A stretch of DNA of 64,000 nucleotides, from NCBI GenBank assembly GCA_041675025.1, contig JBAYUS010000001.1, forward strand, positions 62,001 to 126,000. Direction: 5' to 3'. The position numbers and the translations under genes were made by a program. The notes beneath the pieces were generated by a model. The model saw only the letters and a list, made by a program, of their open reading frames with translations. It did no database searches and was not told the origin of the DNA. The DNA is from CAJBLF01 sp041675025. GTDB lineage: Bacteria; Patescibacteriota; Gracilibacteria; Absconditabacterales; Absconditicoccaceae. Shown here in pieces: positions 1 to 10,028 of this stretch (positions within the stretch are counted from its first letter, which is position 1; each line of letters begins with the position of its first letter).

Positions 1-2076
1 ATCGTTGATGAACATACGGGTCGTACGATGCCAGGAAGAAGATTTTCTGAAGGATTACATCAAGCGATAGAAGCTAAAGAAGGGGTTAAAATCCAAAAAG
101 AATCTAAAACGCTTGCAACGATTACCTACCAAAATTTCTTCAAACAATATGCTAAACTTGGTGGTATGACGGGTACTGCTTTGACAGAAGGAGAAGAATT
201 TGAAAAGATTTATGAACTTTCGGTTTTGGAAATACCTACCAATAGACCTACTATCAGAGTAGATAGAAATGATAAAGTATATTACAATGAGTCTATCAAA
301 CGAAAATTTGTGAAACAACATATTCAATTTGCTCATGATATTGGACAACCCATCCTTATTGGTACGGCCAATATTGCTACGTCTGAATATGTTTCTAGAA
401 TATTAGAAAAAGATGCGATAACTCATTATGTATTGAATGCAAAATTTCATGAACAAGAAGCACACATCGTTTCTCAAGCAGGAAAATACAAGAGTGTAGT
501 AGTTGCAACAAATATGGCAGGTAGAGGAACAGATATCAAACTTGAACAAGGACTCAATGATAAACTTGCTGACAATTATGCTAAGTGGATTAAAAAACAA
601 ATCACTGATAAAAAATGAGTTTCTGCTGATATTTATTCATCGATAGAATACGAACTTACTATGGATGCTATGAAACGTGTGCTTGGTATGACAGATGAAT
701 TAATCAGACAAGCAGAACAAGATCGAATACATCATGATGGTATGATGATGAAAGTAAAATTTAATCGTAGTAAAAAAATAAATACTGATGGATTCGCTGA
801 ATTGTATTGTAAACCAGCTGATGGAGATGCTACAGAAACTATAGAACAAGATTTCCATTATGGATTATTTATTCTTGGTACAGAAAAACATGAATCAAGA
901 AGAATAGATAACCAGTTGAGAGGACGTGCAGGAAGACAATGAGATCCTGGGGTTTCAGTATTTTTCGTTGCTCTTGATGATTTGATTATGCGTAAGATGG
1001 GAGGTGAAAGAATTCAATGAGTTGCTTCAATGCTTCTTGGAAAAGCGGAACTTGAGACTCTTGAACTTAGTCAAAAACAATTTACGAATTCTATCATAAG
1101 ATCACAAAAACAAATGGAAGGACGACATTTTGGTATCAGAAAACATCTTTTCGATTATGATAGTGTGATCAATAAACAAAGACAAGCAATTTATAAAAAA
1201 AGAGATGATATTCTCAATAGTGAAACTGATGCAGAATTGAGAAAATTTTTAGTAGAACAAATCAAGCTTGAAATCGAAGCAAACATGAGTGATATAGTTT
1301 ATCAACAAGTAGCTAATGCTAAGGTACTAGAACAATCTCCTGCACAATTTCTTCGTGTAATTGATAAAGAATTTTCTTTGAAACTTGAACATAAACAATT
1401 CCAATCATTTGAAGAGATGTCTTTTGATAAGCTTCAAGTAGAGCTTTCAGTCTTTATGCTCGATCAACTCAAAGCAAAATTTTCAAAAATGGATGTAGAT
1501 AGACTTTATCAAATATTTAAAGATGTTTATTTATATCATTTAGATACGCTTCGAATAAAACATCTTGATGATATGGAATACCTTAGAGACAAAGTTGGTC
1601 TTATGTGATATGCACAACTTGATCCATTGATTATGTATAAATCAGAAGCATTTGATAAATTCCAAACCTTATTGTATAGACTTAAATTTGACGTAACTGC
1701 TTATATCGCTGGTATTGATTTCAATATAGTACAACAACAAGATCAAGCACAACAAGTAGTTATGGCTAGTTCACAAAGCGAAGCTGAATATCTCAAAATG
1801 TTACAAAAAGTAAGTTCTGAAATAAAAGAAGTTACTAAAAATAAACCAATTACTCAAGCACCAGAAAAAATAGTATATGAAAATACTGATGGTGTGGAAA
1901 TATTTGAAGTAAATGATAATAATCAACCTGTAGGAACTCCAGATGTATTTAATGTGCCCTCCGACTACGCGAAGGACAAGTCTATGGGTCCACAGATAGG
2001 AGATAAGGTAAGACCTAATGATCAATGTCCTTGTGGTTCTGGTAAAAAATATAAAAAATGTTGTTGAGTTAAATAA
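1..2076 (+). CDS. secA: Protein translocase ATPase SecA, C-terminal 691 residues (5' end outside window)
   Basis: SecA is the cytoplasmic motor that pushes unfolded preproteins through SecYEG. The visible part opens at the conserved VDEHTGR region of the first nucleotide-binding domain. It continues through the second, with helicase motif VI QLRGRAGRQGDPG at about residues 305-317, then the helical scaffold, and ends in the zinc-binding tail CPCGSGKKYKKCC. UGA codons at 616, 940, 1018, 1606 and 2065 are read in frame; the one at 940 is the invariant Gly of motif VI, so it cannot be a stop. The true stop is UAA at 2074. Domain order and length fit a full SecA cut by the window edge. A bidirectional hairpin terminator follows. 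Confidence 0.97.
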
Positions 2077-2088
2077 ATAATTCTAAAA

Positions 2089-2118
2089 AAGAACGGAATG
2101 ATCCGTTCTTTTTTTTGT
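2089..2118. terminator. Bidirectional intrinsic terminator between secA and the converging ATPase gene
   Basis: Nine-base-pair stem AAGAACGGA/TCCGTTCTT with a 4-nt loop and a T run on the + side; A residues before the stem give a T tail on the other strand. Both flanking genes end within about 20 nt. Confidence 0.85.
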
Positions 2119-2127
2119 TGAAATAAA

Positions 2128-5100
2128 TTATGCTGCTGGAATAGATTCTGTTGGTCTTTCTTGTGTAATCGGCACGTGTGGAGTCTCTAGTTTTGGCTGA
2201 TTGGCTGCGACGACGGCTGCTTCCTGCTCCGCTATTTTTTCTACATTAGTCGTTTCTGGGAGTTTGCTTTCGTCTGTGTTCATACCAAGTCTTGCTTCCA
2301 TCTCTGCATCCACAAATTCTCTCTTTCTTCCATATTTCTTTCCTGAATATTCTTTCAAAATATTTACTATTTTTTTGTTTTGATAATCTTTTGTATAGAT
2401 AGTATTCATACTAAATGCACGCGTAGTCGCGTTATCAATATTCAATTTTACGTATGCTTTATAGTTGGCGATACCGACGATATCTTCTGTTGATAATACC
2501 GGTGCGTATTCTTTTTCAAGAAATTCTGCATCGGGTGCACCGACTTTGAATGATTGCATCGTACCAACGTTACCAAATACCGCTGCCTTAACATCATTTT
2601 TTCCACCCCCAACATCACCAAGTCCTTTTGGTGGTTCGAGCTGTGCGATATATTGATGAGCCATGATAAGTGATAGTCTATACTTTCTCGCTTCTGATAA
2701 GATATCTGCAAATGTCCCTGATACGAAGTTTTGGAATTCATCCACATAGAGGAAAAAATCTTTTCTTTCGCTTTCTGGAATCCTTGCTCTCGCCATCGCT
2801 GCTGTATAGATTTTTGATACTATAATCATACCCAAGAGGTTGGCATTTGATTCTCCGATTCTACCTTTACTTAGATTGATGATAAGAATTTTACCATTAT
2901 CCATCACATCTTCGAATCTAAATGCTGATTTTGTTTGTCCGATAATATTTCTGATCAATCTATTGGTATTGAATGATACGAATTTCGCTGAGAAATATGG
3001 GATGATTTCTTGTTTTTCTTTATCACCCATCGCATTAAATGTTTTCTCCCATCGATTTCTTACTGTAGGATTTGTAACTTTCTTTACTTTATATTCTCTA
3101 TATCCTTCGTCGGTGAAGAGTCTTACAATATCGAGTAGGGTAGGTCTGTCTTCGAAGTCTTCAAGTAGAGTTAAGCTTCCATATTTAAAATATTCCTGGA
3201 GTCTTGGACCAAAGATTTCTGGACCAAACATCTTGATAAATATTTCTGTCGCATCATTAACAACTCTATCTGCTTCATCTAACATACTGATTTCATAGAG
3301 ATTTAATCCCATCGGTCTTTCTTCGTTTCACGCATCAAAATATATTACATCTTTTGCTCTTTCTTTCGGAATATATGCAAGCATATCTTCTGCAAGATCG
3401 CCATGCGGATCAATCAAACAAATTCCATCACCATTTCGAACATCCTGTCTCGCAATCGTTTGAAGGAAGACTGATTTTCAGGTACCTGATTTTCCGATAC
3501 AGTAATGATGTCTCATTCTATCATCTCTCTTCATATATACAGGAGAAAGCACATTTCTGTAGATATTAGTTCCCAATAAGATTGCATCTTTAAATAATTT
3601 ATATCAGAATCATTTTTTCTGTACTATTGATTTGACGAATTTCTTTCCATCTCATTTTACTTTTTCTACAATTTCTTTGCCTACCAATTGTTCTGGAGTA
3701 AATTTTTCTATTGGCTCGAGGACTTCTTCACTTGTTGTAGTTTCGCCTACGGCTCGATGTTTTTGATAGTCAGCTAATATACTACTAAGCTTTCCTCATT
3801 TGTAACTTTCCGCCAATACTCATCACATAATATATCCATTGAAATCTTTTGGTATAGGAAGATTTTCTGGTGCAGGAAGTACCTTGTATTGCATCCATGA
3901 AATAATCGGTGAACGGTTATACGTTGCATCAGGGAAATGAAAGAGTGACGTAAGTTCATTTATTCAGAGTACATTTTTTGCAAATCAAAATCTTGTGATA
4001 AAATTTTTTGCAGCGATTCTTCGGAACGGTTTAAATAACCATCCAAACATATCACTCTTTCCTTGTGGTTCTATAAGCTCATTTCCATATTCATCTCCAT
4101 AGATGGTTACAGAACTCACTATTTGATCGAGGTTTGAATCTAAATTTGCTTTGTCATCAGAACTTGTCACTACCAATATTGCAGTATTGAAAAATGGTAA
4201 TGCAGATTCTTCACCCATTGCATTTAGATAATCTTCTTTTGCTTTTATCATACGTACCATAGTCACACTTTCTTCTTCTTTTTTTCAGCCTAAGAGCTTT
4301 TGATTTGGACCATTAAATAAGAATCCTATAAGTTTTCGTGGCATGATAAAATATGTCCATCGTGCATCATTTGATCAGTGAAGTGAAAGATTTTTATACA
4401 ATCTATCTACCGCTTTTTGTGCTTTTGCATTGAATGAATGCCCCATTGGTTTGATAGGTATAATAATACTTAACGTATCATATCTAGATATTTTTCCTAT
4501 AGCATCGATGATGTTGTTTATTGGATCATCCGGTTGCTGTTTATAGGTTTTTATATTATAAAGTGGATCTTTTTTGGGCTCCAATGGTATGATATCGCTA
4601 TATTTTCTTTTGAAAAATTGTGGTTTTAATGTCTTTTCTATTGAACAGTTTGGAAACTGTGCAGAAATTGCACCTTCTAAGATTTGTTGATATTCTGGAT
4701 AGGTTCCTATAATAAAATTTAAAACACCATCTTCGTAATGATAAATCATAGTTGTCTTTGGTTTATCAAACAATTTCATCATGAGGTTTTCTTTCATACT
4801 CAATCAACCAATCTTATGAAAGTTGTGAAATACCTGTCCCATACGCCCAATTTTTTCTTTCATATCTTTTGCGAGTTCTTTTTCTTGTTCGCGATCAAGT
4901 TTACTTTGTCCTCTTGGAAGAAGTATTTTTAAATAAATGATTCTTCCAGAATTGAATACATCATAAAGGAATCTCAATATATTTCTGACTACGATAAGAA
5001 ACAACATTCCGATGATAAAAATCAATACTCCATTCAATGCATATTGTCCATATGTTACTGCATCAGCTTTTCGTCCTGTGAGGGGAGTTGCTGTCGTCGC

Positions 5101-5364
5101 AGTTGTGGTTGTAGACGTTTGTGTAGTTTGTTGATCTTTTACACTAGGCGTTGTTGTAAATCCTGGTCATTGTGTCGTCTTGGCAGGAGTATATGGTTTC
5201 CCCAATAAAAAATTTTTAATCTGAGTTATTCCTCACATCATTTGCACACATGTAGCTTTGTTTGTCCCTCGTGCAACATTTGTCAATTGCGAAATATTTT
5301 CCAATCCTGTTGGATTTTTTTGATATGCATCTTTGATGAGTTGTTCACATAAACCGAGTTCCAT
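2128..5364 (-). CDS. Membrane-anchored type IV secretion-like ATPase (VirB4/TraG/HerA-type, DUF87-like)
   Basis: A 1078-residue protein that appears only when UGA is read as Gly; standard reading gives at least four fragments in one frame. In order: an N-terminal segment, a Thr/Gln-rich linker, one strong membrane segment (GVLIFIIGMLFLIVV, about residues 111-125), a mixed domain, Walker A GKSGTGKS near 3470-3500 (its second-last Gly is UGA), the RPMGLNLYE stretch typical of TraG/DUF87 ATPases, Walker B LYVDEFQNF, and a disordered Pro/Glu tail. Known relatives power DNA or protein transfer and pili. In candidate phyla they accompany small pilin-like membrane proteins, such as those at 51447 and 52000 here. 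The first ATG after an upstream UAA is used; there is no SD. Confidence 0.8.
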
Positions 5365-5371
5365 TTCTATA

Positions 5372-5404
5372 AATGCTAAGTGTTAAATGCTAAGTGTTAA
5401 ATGA
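5372..5404. repeat. Tandem word repeat (ATGCTAAGTGTTAA type)
   Basis: Two copies of an ATGCTAAGTGTTAA word directly upstream of the ATPase start. A closely related run (AAGTGCTAAATGTTAAATG) lies at 29581-29612 upstream of the ligase-like gene, so this is a dispersed intergenic family. Confidence 0.6.
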
Positions 5405-5476
5405 TGGTATTTTTTTTATGATTTTTTCACTCATCTAACATCTTAATCAATTATAGTCAGAAATGCTTTTTTGTAC

Positions 5477-5504
5477 AAAAAAAACAGCTTTTGAACGCTG
5501 TTTT
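5477..5504 (-). terminator. Intrinsic terminator upstream of the ATPase promoter region
   Basis: Stem AAAACAGC/GCTGTTTT with an 8-nt loop and, on the minus strand, a run of T. It lies about 40 nt past the stop of the membrane-protein gene at 5544 and probably ends that transcript. Confidence 0.75.
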
Positions 5505-5543
5505 AATCCGTTTTTTATAAAATATTATATAATAATGGTTACT

Positions 5544-6416
5544 TTATGATCTTTTGTTGATATTGTTATATATTTCCTGCCAAAAATAGGCAAAAAATGC
5601 TCTTACCATGGAACTTGCATAAGATCCAAATACGATACTTATGAAGAATAATCCATATACCGTTCGTTTAACTCCATTATATTGGATAATATTGAATACA
5701 ATGGAGAGATAAATTAAGAGGATAGGAATTGCCAATATGATGATCATATTAAATGAAAATTTGAAAATCAGTATATTTTGTTTTTTTATATAATTGAAAC
5801 TTTCCTTGATGTGTTTGAATGATAAATCGCAACTTTTGAGGATAGCATCATACAATCATTTTCCTTCTAGAGTTATAATATATCTCGTATAAATTTTAAG
5901 ACAATTTACTAGACTCATTACTCCAAATCGCAGAATCAATAAGAAAATAGTAAAACTTCCATGTAAGCCTCCAGAAACTGTTATTTTGAGTAGAGCTATC
6001 CAATATACTGTTGGTGAAATTATCAAAGAAATAAATCCATATTCAAACATCGGAAAGAAATCTTTTTTCCCTTTTCTGAGTGCTTTTCTGATGCTTCTGT
6101 TTTTATCGTTGAGATAATGGATAATTGCTGCTTGTCCCAATGGATATATAAGTGAATAGGTTATAAACAATACTATCGCTATACCAATAACTCGACTAAT
6201 AACTTGGTTTCTATTGATTTCTTGGACAAAAAATTCAGCGACTCTCCCCACATAGAGACCGTTTTCATAATTTCTTGCGAAGAGTGTATTTATGTTTAAT
6301 ATAATTAATAAACTTACAATCAATGAATGAAAAAAAGATGTCGCCAAGGTCAGTCTGATGATCTTGTGATCATTTTTCATATAATCCATAGAGTTTTTGA
6401 GTATTGATTTGATCAT
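5544..6416 (-). CDS. Polytopic membrane protein, unknown function
   Basis: 290 residues, joined through a UGA codon at 5856-5858 from two fragments seen with the standard code. It has several long hydrophobic stretches (for example around SFFHSLIVSLLIILNI, VIGIAIVLFITYSLIYP and the C-terminal IIILAIPILLIYLSIVF) separated by short basic loops, so it is an integral membrane protein with about six segments. No catalytic motif was recognised. The start is the ATG giving MIKSILKNS; an upstream TTG in frame is possible. It stands alone between its own terminator and a divergent secreted protein gene. Confidence 0.7.
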
Positions 6417-6518
6417 GATTGTTTTTTTACTGAAAAAGACCGTGGAGGCAATAGAATGTTCTTGCAAGTTTTAACTAAATGTATATAGTATTTTCACTTT
6501 ATTTTTTTGTGTATTCCT

Positions 6519-7040
6519 ATGAGATTTATTAAAAGATTTATATTTGTTGTTTTGCTATTAGTGATAGTATTTTTCATCTATCGTTTGATTAATCCTACGG
6601 CAGCCAAAGCACTTTTGTTTGATCTTAAAACGTTTTCCAATGATAAAATAGGAACTCATTTTTCTCTTAGTGGTGAAGTCATTACTTCTACTTGAGTAGA
6701 GCTTGATCTTACAGGAACAGTTTTGGATATAACATGATGATTGCAAGAACTTACTGGTGATGAAGAGCTTTTACTCAACGATATGGTTCTTTCTGATGAG
6801 ACATTTACAGAAACATGAGCATCAGTACCATCATCAGATATTAAAGAAACTCCTTGTCCAGCTATGTCGACAGTCAATTCGTGTCCAACAGGTCAAGAAA
6901 AATATGTTACCTATAGTTCGTCTGCTTGCTGAACGTATTATGCATGCAAGAAAAAACCTACAACAACAACTTCATCAAACTGATTGTCTGCTCAAGATAA
7001 ACGTGATGCTGCAAATTTACTTGGAGGATTTGGAAACTAA
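6519..7040 (+). CDS. Small membrane-anchored or secreted Cys-containing protein
   Basis: 173 residues beginning MRFIKRF followed by a hydrophobic stretch (FIFVVLLLVIVFFIYRL) that acts as signal or anchor. The exported part is Asp/Thr/Ser-rich and then has four cysteines in CPAM, SCP, ACG and ACKK contexts, followed by a Thr run and a Gly-rich end. At least five UGA codons are used as Gly, including a UGA-UGA pair; the standard code would break the gene at residue 60. No family was recognised. It is divergent from the membrane protein at 5544. Confidence 0.65.
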
Positions 7041-7050
7041 AACTTATCTG

Positions 7051-7145
7051 TCATTGCGAATGTAGTGAAGCAAGATGGATTCCGGATCAAGCCTGCCTGC
7101 GGTAGGCAGGTCCGGAATGACGCTGGAAGAGTCTGGAATGACAAT
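7051..7145. repeat. REP-like repeat with inserted GC palindrome
   Basis: Begins GTCATTGCGAATGTAGTGAAG and contains the palindrome CCTGCCTGCGGTAGGCAGG, followed by two GGAATGAC ends. Related GTCATTGCGA elements lie at 9942, 14636, 14725 and 21146. It fills the gap between the secreted protein and gatA. Confidence 0.7.
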
Positions 7146-7174
7146 AAAATATTTACTTTAAATTGTAAAATTAT

Positions 7175-8602
7175 ATGAATCTTACGCTTAAGGAATATAT
7201 AGCCAACGACAGTTTACAAGCCAAAAATGTCGTTAATGAATATCTAGAGACAGCAAAAAAATTAAATGCTGACTATTTTTCTTTTGTGAGATTCCATGAA
7301 GATTATGTAACTACCCATCTCGACCAATTTGCTTCAAGACCGTTGAAAGCCGCTCCTATAGCTATCAAAGATATCATCCTTACGGAAGACTATATCACTT
7401 CGTGTGGATCTAAAATACTTGAAGACTATATAAGCCCATATAGTGCAACATGTTTTCTAAACTTGGAAAAAAACGGATGATTGATGATAGGAAAAACAAA
7501 TATGGATGAATTTGCTATGTGATCTACTACAGAAACATCTTACTTTGGTAAGACTAAAAATACTTACGGAACCGATAGAACTCCTGGATGAAGTTCAGGT
7601 TGATCTGCCGTTGCAGTTGCTTCGTGATCAGTTATTGCTGCCTTGGGAACTGATACTTGAGGAAGTATTCGTCAGCCTGCTGCATGGTGTGGAATCGTGT
7701 GAATGAAACCTACCTATGGAATGGTCTCTCGTTATGGTGTACAATCTATGGCATCAAGTTTAGATCAAGTCGGAGTAATGACTAAAACGGTAGATGATGC
7801 TGAAATACTCTTGAAAGCTATTGCAGGATTTGATTCCAAAGATTCGCAAAGTGATCCCAGAGCCGACGAATTTGTCGGCAATGAAAAATGAAAAATGAAT
7901 AATGAAGAATGTAGGAAGTTTAAAATAGGAGTGCCTAAAGAAGTCTTATGAGAAGGGCTAGATCCTCAAATAAAAAAATTGTTTCTTGACGCGGTAGAAA
8001 AACTTCGTGCAGATTGATGTATTGTGGAAGATATTAGCTTGCCTATGCTTGCCTATTCCGTACCTATGTATTATACCTTGATGCCCGCAGAAGTAAGCAC
8101 AAATCTTGCGAGATTTGATGGGATAAAATTTGGTCTTCAATCTGATAGTATGAACGCTGATAGTATTCAAAAATATTATGAAACCATTAGATCTGAATGA
8201 TTTGGTGATGAAGTAAAGAGAAGAATCTTACTTGGTACCTTTGTTCTCAGCTCAGCAAACTATGAGTGATATTATCAAAAAGCACAGAAAGCAAGAGAGG
8301 AATTACAAGCAGAATTTGATACGATATTTGCAAAGTACGACATAATTCTTACTCCAACAGTGCCTGAAGTCGCATGGAAAATCGGCTCAAGAATTGATGA
8401 CCCGCTTAAAGTATATTTGGCAGATATGTATACTATCCCAGCAAATATGTGATGATTGCCAGCGATGTCGATACCCATGTGAATGGTAGAGGATCAATGA
8501 GAAAACATGCCAACAGGTATTCAACTTATGGCTGATAAACGAGCTGAAAATAAGTTATTTGGCTTCGGTCGTTATTTAGAGATGTTAATGAAAAATGAAT
8601 AA
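7175..8602 (+). CDS. gatA: Asp/Glu-tRNA(Asn/Gln) amidotransferase subunit A
   Basis: 475 residues. GatA releases ammonia from Gln or Asn and passes it to GatB to amidate mischarged Glu-tRNA(Gln) or Asp-tRNA(Asn). The amidase triad is visible: Lys in PIAIKD, the cis-Ser in GGSSGGSA and the nucleophile Ser in GTDTGGSIRQP. Many glycines are UGA, including two in GGSSGGS and one in DTGGS, which makes this gene a strong proof of the code change. Between FVGNEK and FKIGVPKE there is a stretch read from the intergenic word repeat AAAAATGAATAATGAA, an in-frame insertion. gatB and gatC are not in the window. The stop also sits inside a copy of the same repeat. Confidence 0.97.
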
Positions 8603-8712
8603 TGAATGATGAATGATTTTGGTATTTGTAGATTAATGAACTATTGTGATTTACTATAGTTTATGTATACAATTCCAACATTATTCATTCTTAATTCTTA
8701 ATTGTTAATTAA
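8588..8712. repeat. Pair of inverted copies of the AATGAATAATG word repeat
   Basis: A forward copy (GAATAATGAATGATGAATG then TTTTGGTATT) begins inside the gatA stop region. An inverted copy (CAACATTATTCATTCTTAATT) lies at about 8674-8710. The same family occurs at 31968-32012 and 48021-48064. It fills the gap before tRNA-Arg. Confidence 0.7.
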
Positions 8713-8719
8713 TTTTTAT

Positions 8720-8790
8720 GATCTCGTCGTTTAATGGATAGGACATAACCCTGCGAAGGTTATAATCCCGGTTCGACTCCGGGCGAGGTC
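8720..8790 (+). tRNA. tRNA-Arg (anticodon GCG)
   Basis: Complete cloverleaf: acceptor GATCTCG/CGAGGTC, anticodon stem TAACC/GGTTA with loop CTGCGAA, T arm CCCGG-TTCGACT-CCGGG. No CCA is encoded. A GCG anticodon is unusual for bacteria, where ACG modified to ICG normally reads CGN. Confidence 0.9.
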
Positions 8791-8804
8791 AATTAATAGA
8801 TCCA

Positions 8805-8858
8805 CGAAGGTTATAATCCCGGCCAGCCACGGCTGGTAAATTCGACTCCGGGCGAGGT
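8805..8858 (+). repeat. Partial tRNA-Arg copy with a palindrome inserted at the T loop
   Basis: Repeats the 3' half of the tRNA just upstream (CGAAGGTTATAATCCCGG ... TTCGACTCCGGGCGAGGT). The palindrome CCAGCCACGGCTGG plus TAAA is inserted exactly between the T stem and T loop. There is no 5' half, so it cannot be a tRNA. Confidence 0.85.
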
Positions 8859-8869
8859 TAAATTATATA

Positions 8870-8896
8870 AACAACTCGTGGTAGTTGTTTTTTTTA
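8870..8896 (+). terminator. Intrinsic terminator after tRNA-Arg
   Basis: Stem AACAACT/AGTTGTT with loop CGTGGT followed by a T tract on the + strand. Confidence 0.8.
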
Positions 8897-8907
8897 TTTT
8901 TAAAAAA

Positions 8908-9014
8908 ACAAACAAACCCCCTTTATCCCCCTTAACAGGGGGATTTCACGGAATAGATTTAATTTTCTTTAGTTCCCGCCCTGTCAAGGGAGGGTTAGGG
9001 TGGGTTTGTTAAAA
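8908..9014. repeat. Imperfect inverted-repeat element
   Basis: Ends match as inverted repeats: AACAAACCCCCTTTATCCC on the left and GGGTTAGGGTGGGTTTGTT on the right, with internal CCCCTTAACAGGGGG and CCCTGTCAAGGGAGGG hairpins. No gene inside; a MITE-like or REP-like element. Confidence 0.6.
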
Positions 9015-9034
9015 AAATAAAATTTAAATTATAA

Positions 9035-9078
9035 TGAAAAAAGACCGCTGAAATCCTTGTATGCAAGGGAGCGGTCTT
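9035..9078 (-). terminator. Intrinsic terminator of the 9111 gene
   Basis: Stem AAGACCGCT/AGCGGTCTT enclosing an inner CTTG/CAAG hairpin, with a T run on the minus strand, directly past the stop at 9111. Confidence 0.8.
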
Positions 9079-9110
9079 AGGTTGTGTAATTTTTTTTCAT
9101 ACTAAAATTT

Positions 9111-9500
9111 TTAGTTAATTGTTACGTACATGATTTTCTTTTCATTGCTTGGCCAGATGTAATATTGCCCGTCCATATAAAATAAATCATCAACATTGAT
9201 CAAATATACAATGTCCCTTTTATTGATACATAATCTTCCCAAAAGATAATTTGCATTGTTAGAAATTTTGTTGGGGAAGATACTACTAATTTTTTCTCTA
9301 CTAATTTGCATCTCTGAATAGATAGAGAAATCTTTTTGCCTAAATGAGTGTTGTGTGGTAGCCATTTTTTTGAGATTTTCGATAGACTTTTTCTCTTTGA
9401 AAATGGTTAACATGCACTCTGCTACTTGTGCTTTGATGTGTTTTTTTTCTTTTCTCGGAACTTCGTTGTGTCCGATGAAATTAATAGTAACGTTTTTCAT
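9111..9500 (-). CDS. Hypothetical protein with a strong Shine-Dalgarno site
   Basis: 129 residues, basic and Lys-rich, with no signal peptide or membrane segment. The sequence (for example QKDFSIYSEMQ, NYLLGRL, FYMDGQYYIWPS) matches no family I know. The start is fixed by AAAGGAGG placed 6 nt before ATG at 9498-9500, a site absent from most neighbours, where A/T-rich leaders precede ATG. The frame has no UGA codon. It has its own terminator and is surrounded by repeats and a 530-nt gap, so it may be a recently acquired gene. Confidence 0.6.
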   Translation of the reverse strand: MKNVTINFIGHNEVPRKEKKHIKAQVAECMLTIFKEKKSIENLKKMATTQHSFRQKDFSIYSEMQISREKISSIFPNKISNNANYLLGRLCINKRDIVYLINVDDLFYMDGQYYIWPSNEKKIMYVTIN

Positions 9501-9505
9501 GGTGA

Positions 9506-9514
9506 ACCTCCTTT
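9506..9514 (-). promoter_or_regulatory. Canonical Shine-Dalgarno site
   Basis: Minus-strand GAAAGGAGG ends 6 nt before the ATG at 9500. It decides this start over an in-frame upstream ATG at 9539 and is a rare motif in this window. Confidence 0.75.
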
Positions 9515-9910
9515 CATGTTTTTTTAATTGGTTAGACATATGTTTTTGTTTTCAAAATAGTGATATCGAGTTTTTTGTAGAAAACAAGGGATTTATTATT
9601 TTATCGCCTCGCCGGCTGGGCGTTTCTTTTTTTTAATTGCTCCGCAGGGTCACTTTTTTTCTTGATATATTTCTTCTATCGCCTCGCCGGCTGGGCATTT
9701 CTTTTTGACTACCAGGTTCAAAAAGAAATCAAAAAACCCCTCGTCGATTATACTCTTTCTGTTGATTATCTTTATTCGTCGGTTGTTTCCTAATCGCTAT
9801 GCAACCCATGTGAAATACATGGGACCCATGCATAGCTTTTATATCCTTTGTTTTCGGTGGATTGATTTTGAATCAGATTATATAATCGACTTTTTGTATT
9901 TTAGTAAATA

Positions 9911-9941
9911 AAATAAACCTGCATTTCCAGCAGGTTTATTT
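9911..9941. terminator. Bidirectional hairpin terminator
   Basis: Perfect 12-bp stem AAATAAACCTGC/GCAGGTTTATTT with a 7-nt loop. It could end the phosphatase transcript from the right. Confidence 0.65.
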
Positions 9942-10022
9942 GTCATTGCGATCCGCCTAGGCGGAGAAGCAATCTTATATATAAAGACTAGATTGCTTTG
10001 TCATTAGATTCCTCGCAATGAC
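9942..10022. repeat. REP-like GTCATTGCGA element, full copy
   Basis: Inverted ends GTCATTGCGA and TCGCAATGAC with internal GAAGCAATC/GATTGCTTTG arms. The palindrome ATCCGCCTAGGCGGA is inserted near the left end. The middle TATATATAAAGACTAGATTG also occurs in the 14725 copy. Confidence 0.75.
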
Positions 10023-10028
10023 AATTGC

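Larger units (their letters stand above)
9501..10028. other. Gene-free repeat-rich gap
   Basis: I see no credible gene. It holds two direct copies of ATCGCCTCGCCGGCTGGGC (9603-9621 and 9678-9696), each followed by a T-rich TTTCTTTT tract; the second continues as the hairpin TTTCTTTTTGA/TCAAAAAGAAA. There is also a CCCATG/CATGGG hairpin at about 9806-9825, a terminator at 9911 and a GTCATTGCGA element from 9942. Confidence 0.6.

Noticed and set aside
1..2076. SecA as a frameshifted or multiply interrupted pseudogene
   Set aside because: All breaks are UGA codons in one frame at glycine positions; with code 25 the gene is intact.
9705..9911. 68-residue ORF in the repeat gap
   Set aside because: Built from repeat and hairpin sequence, no start signal, no coding character.
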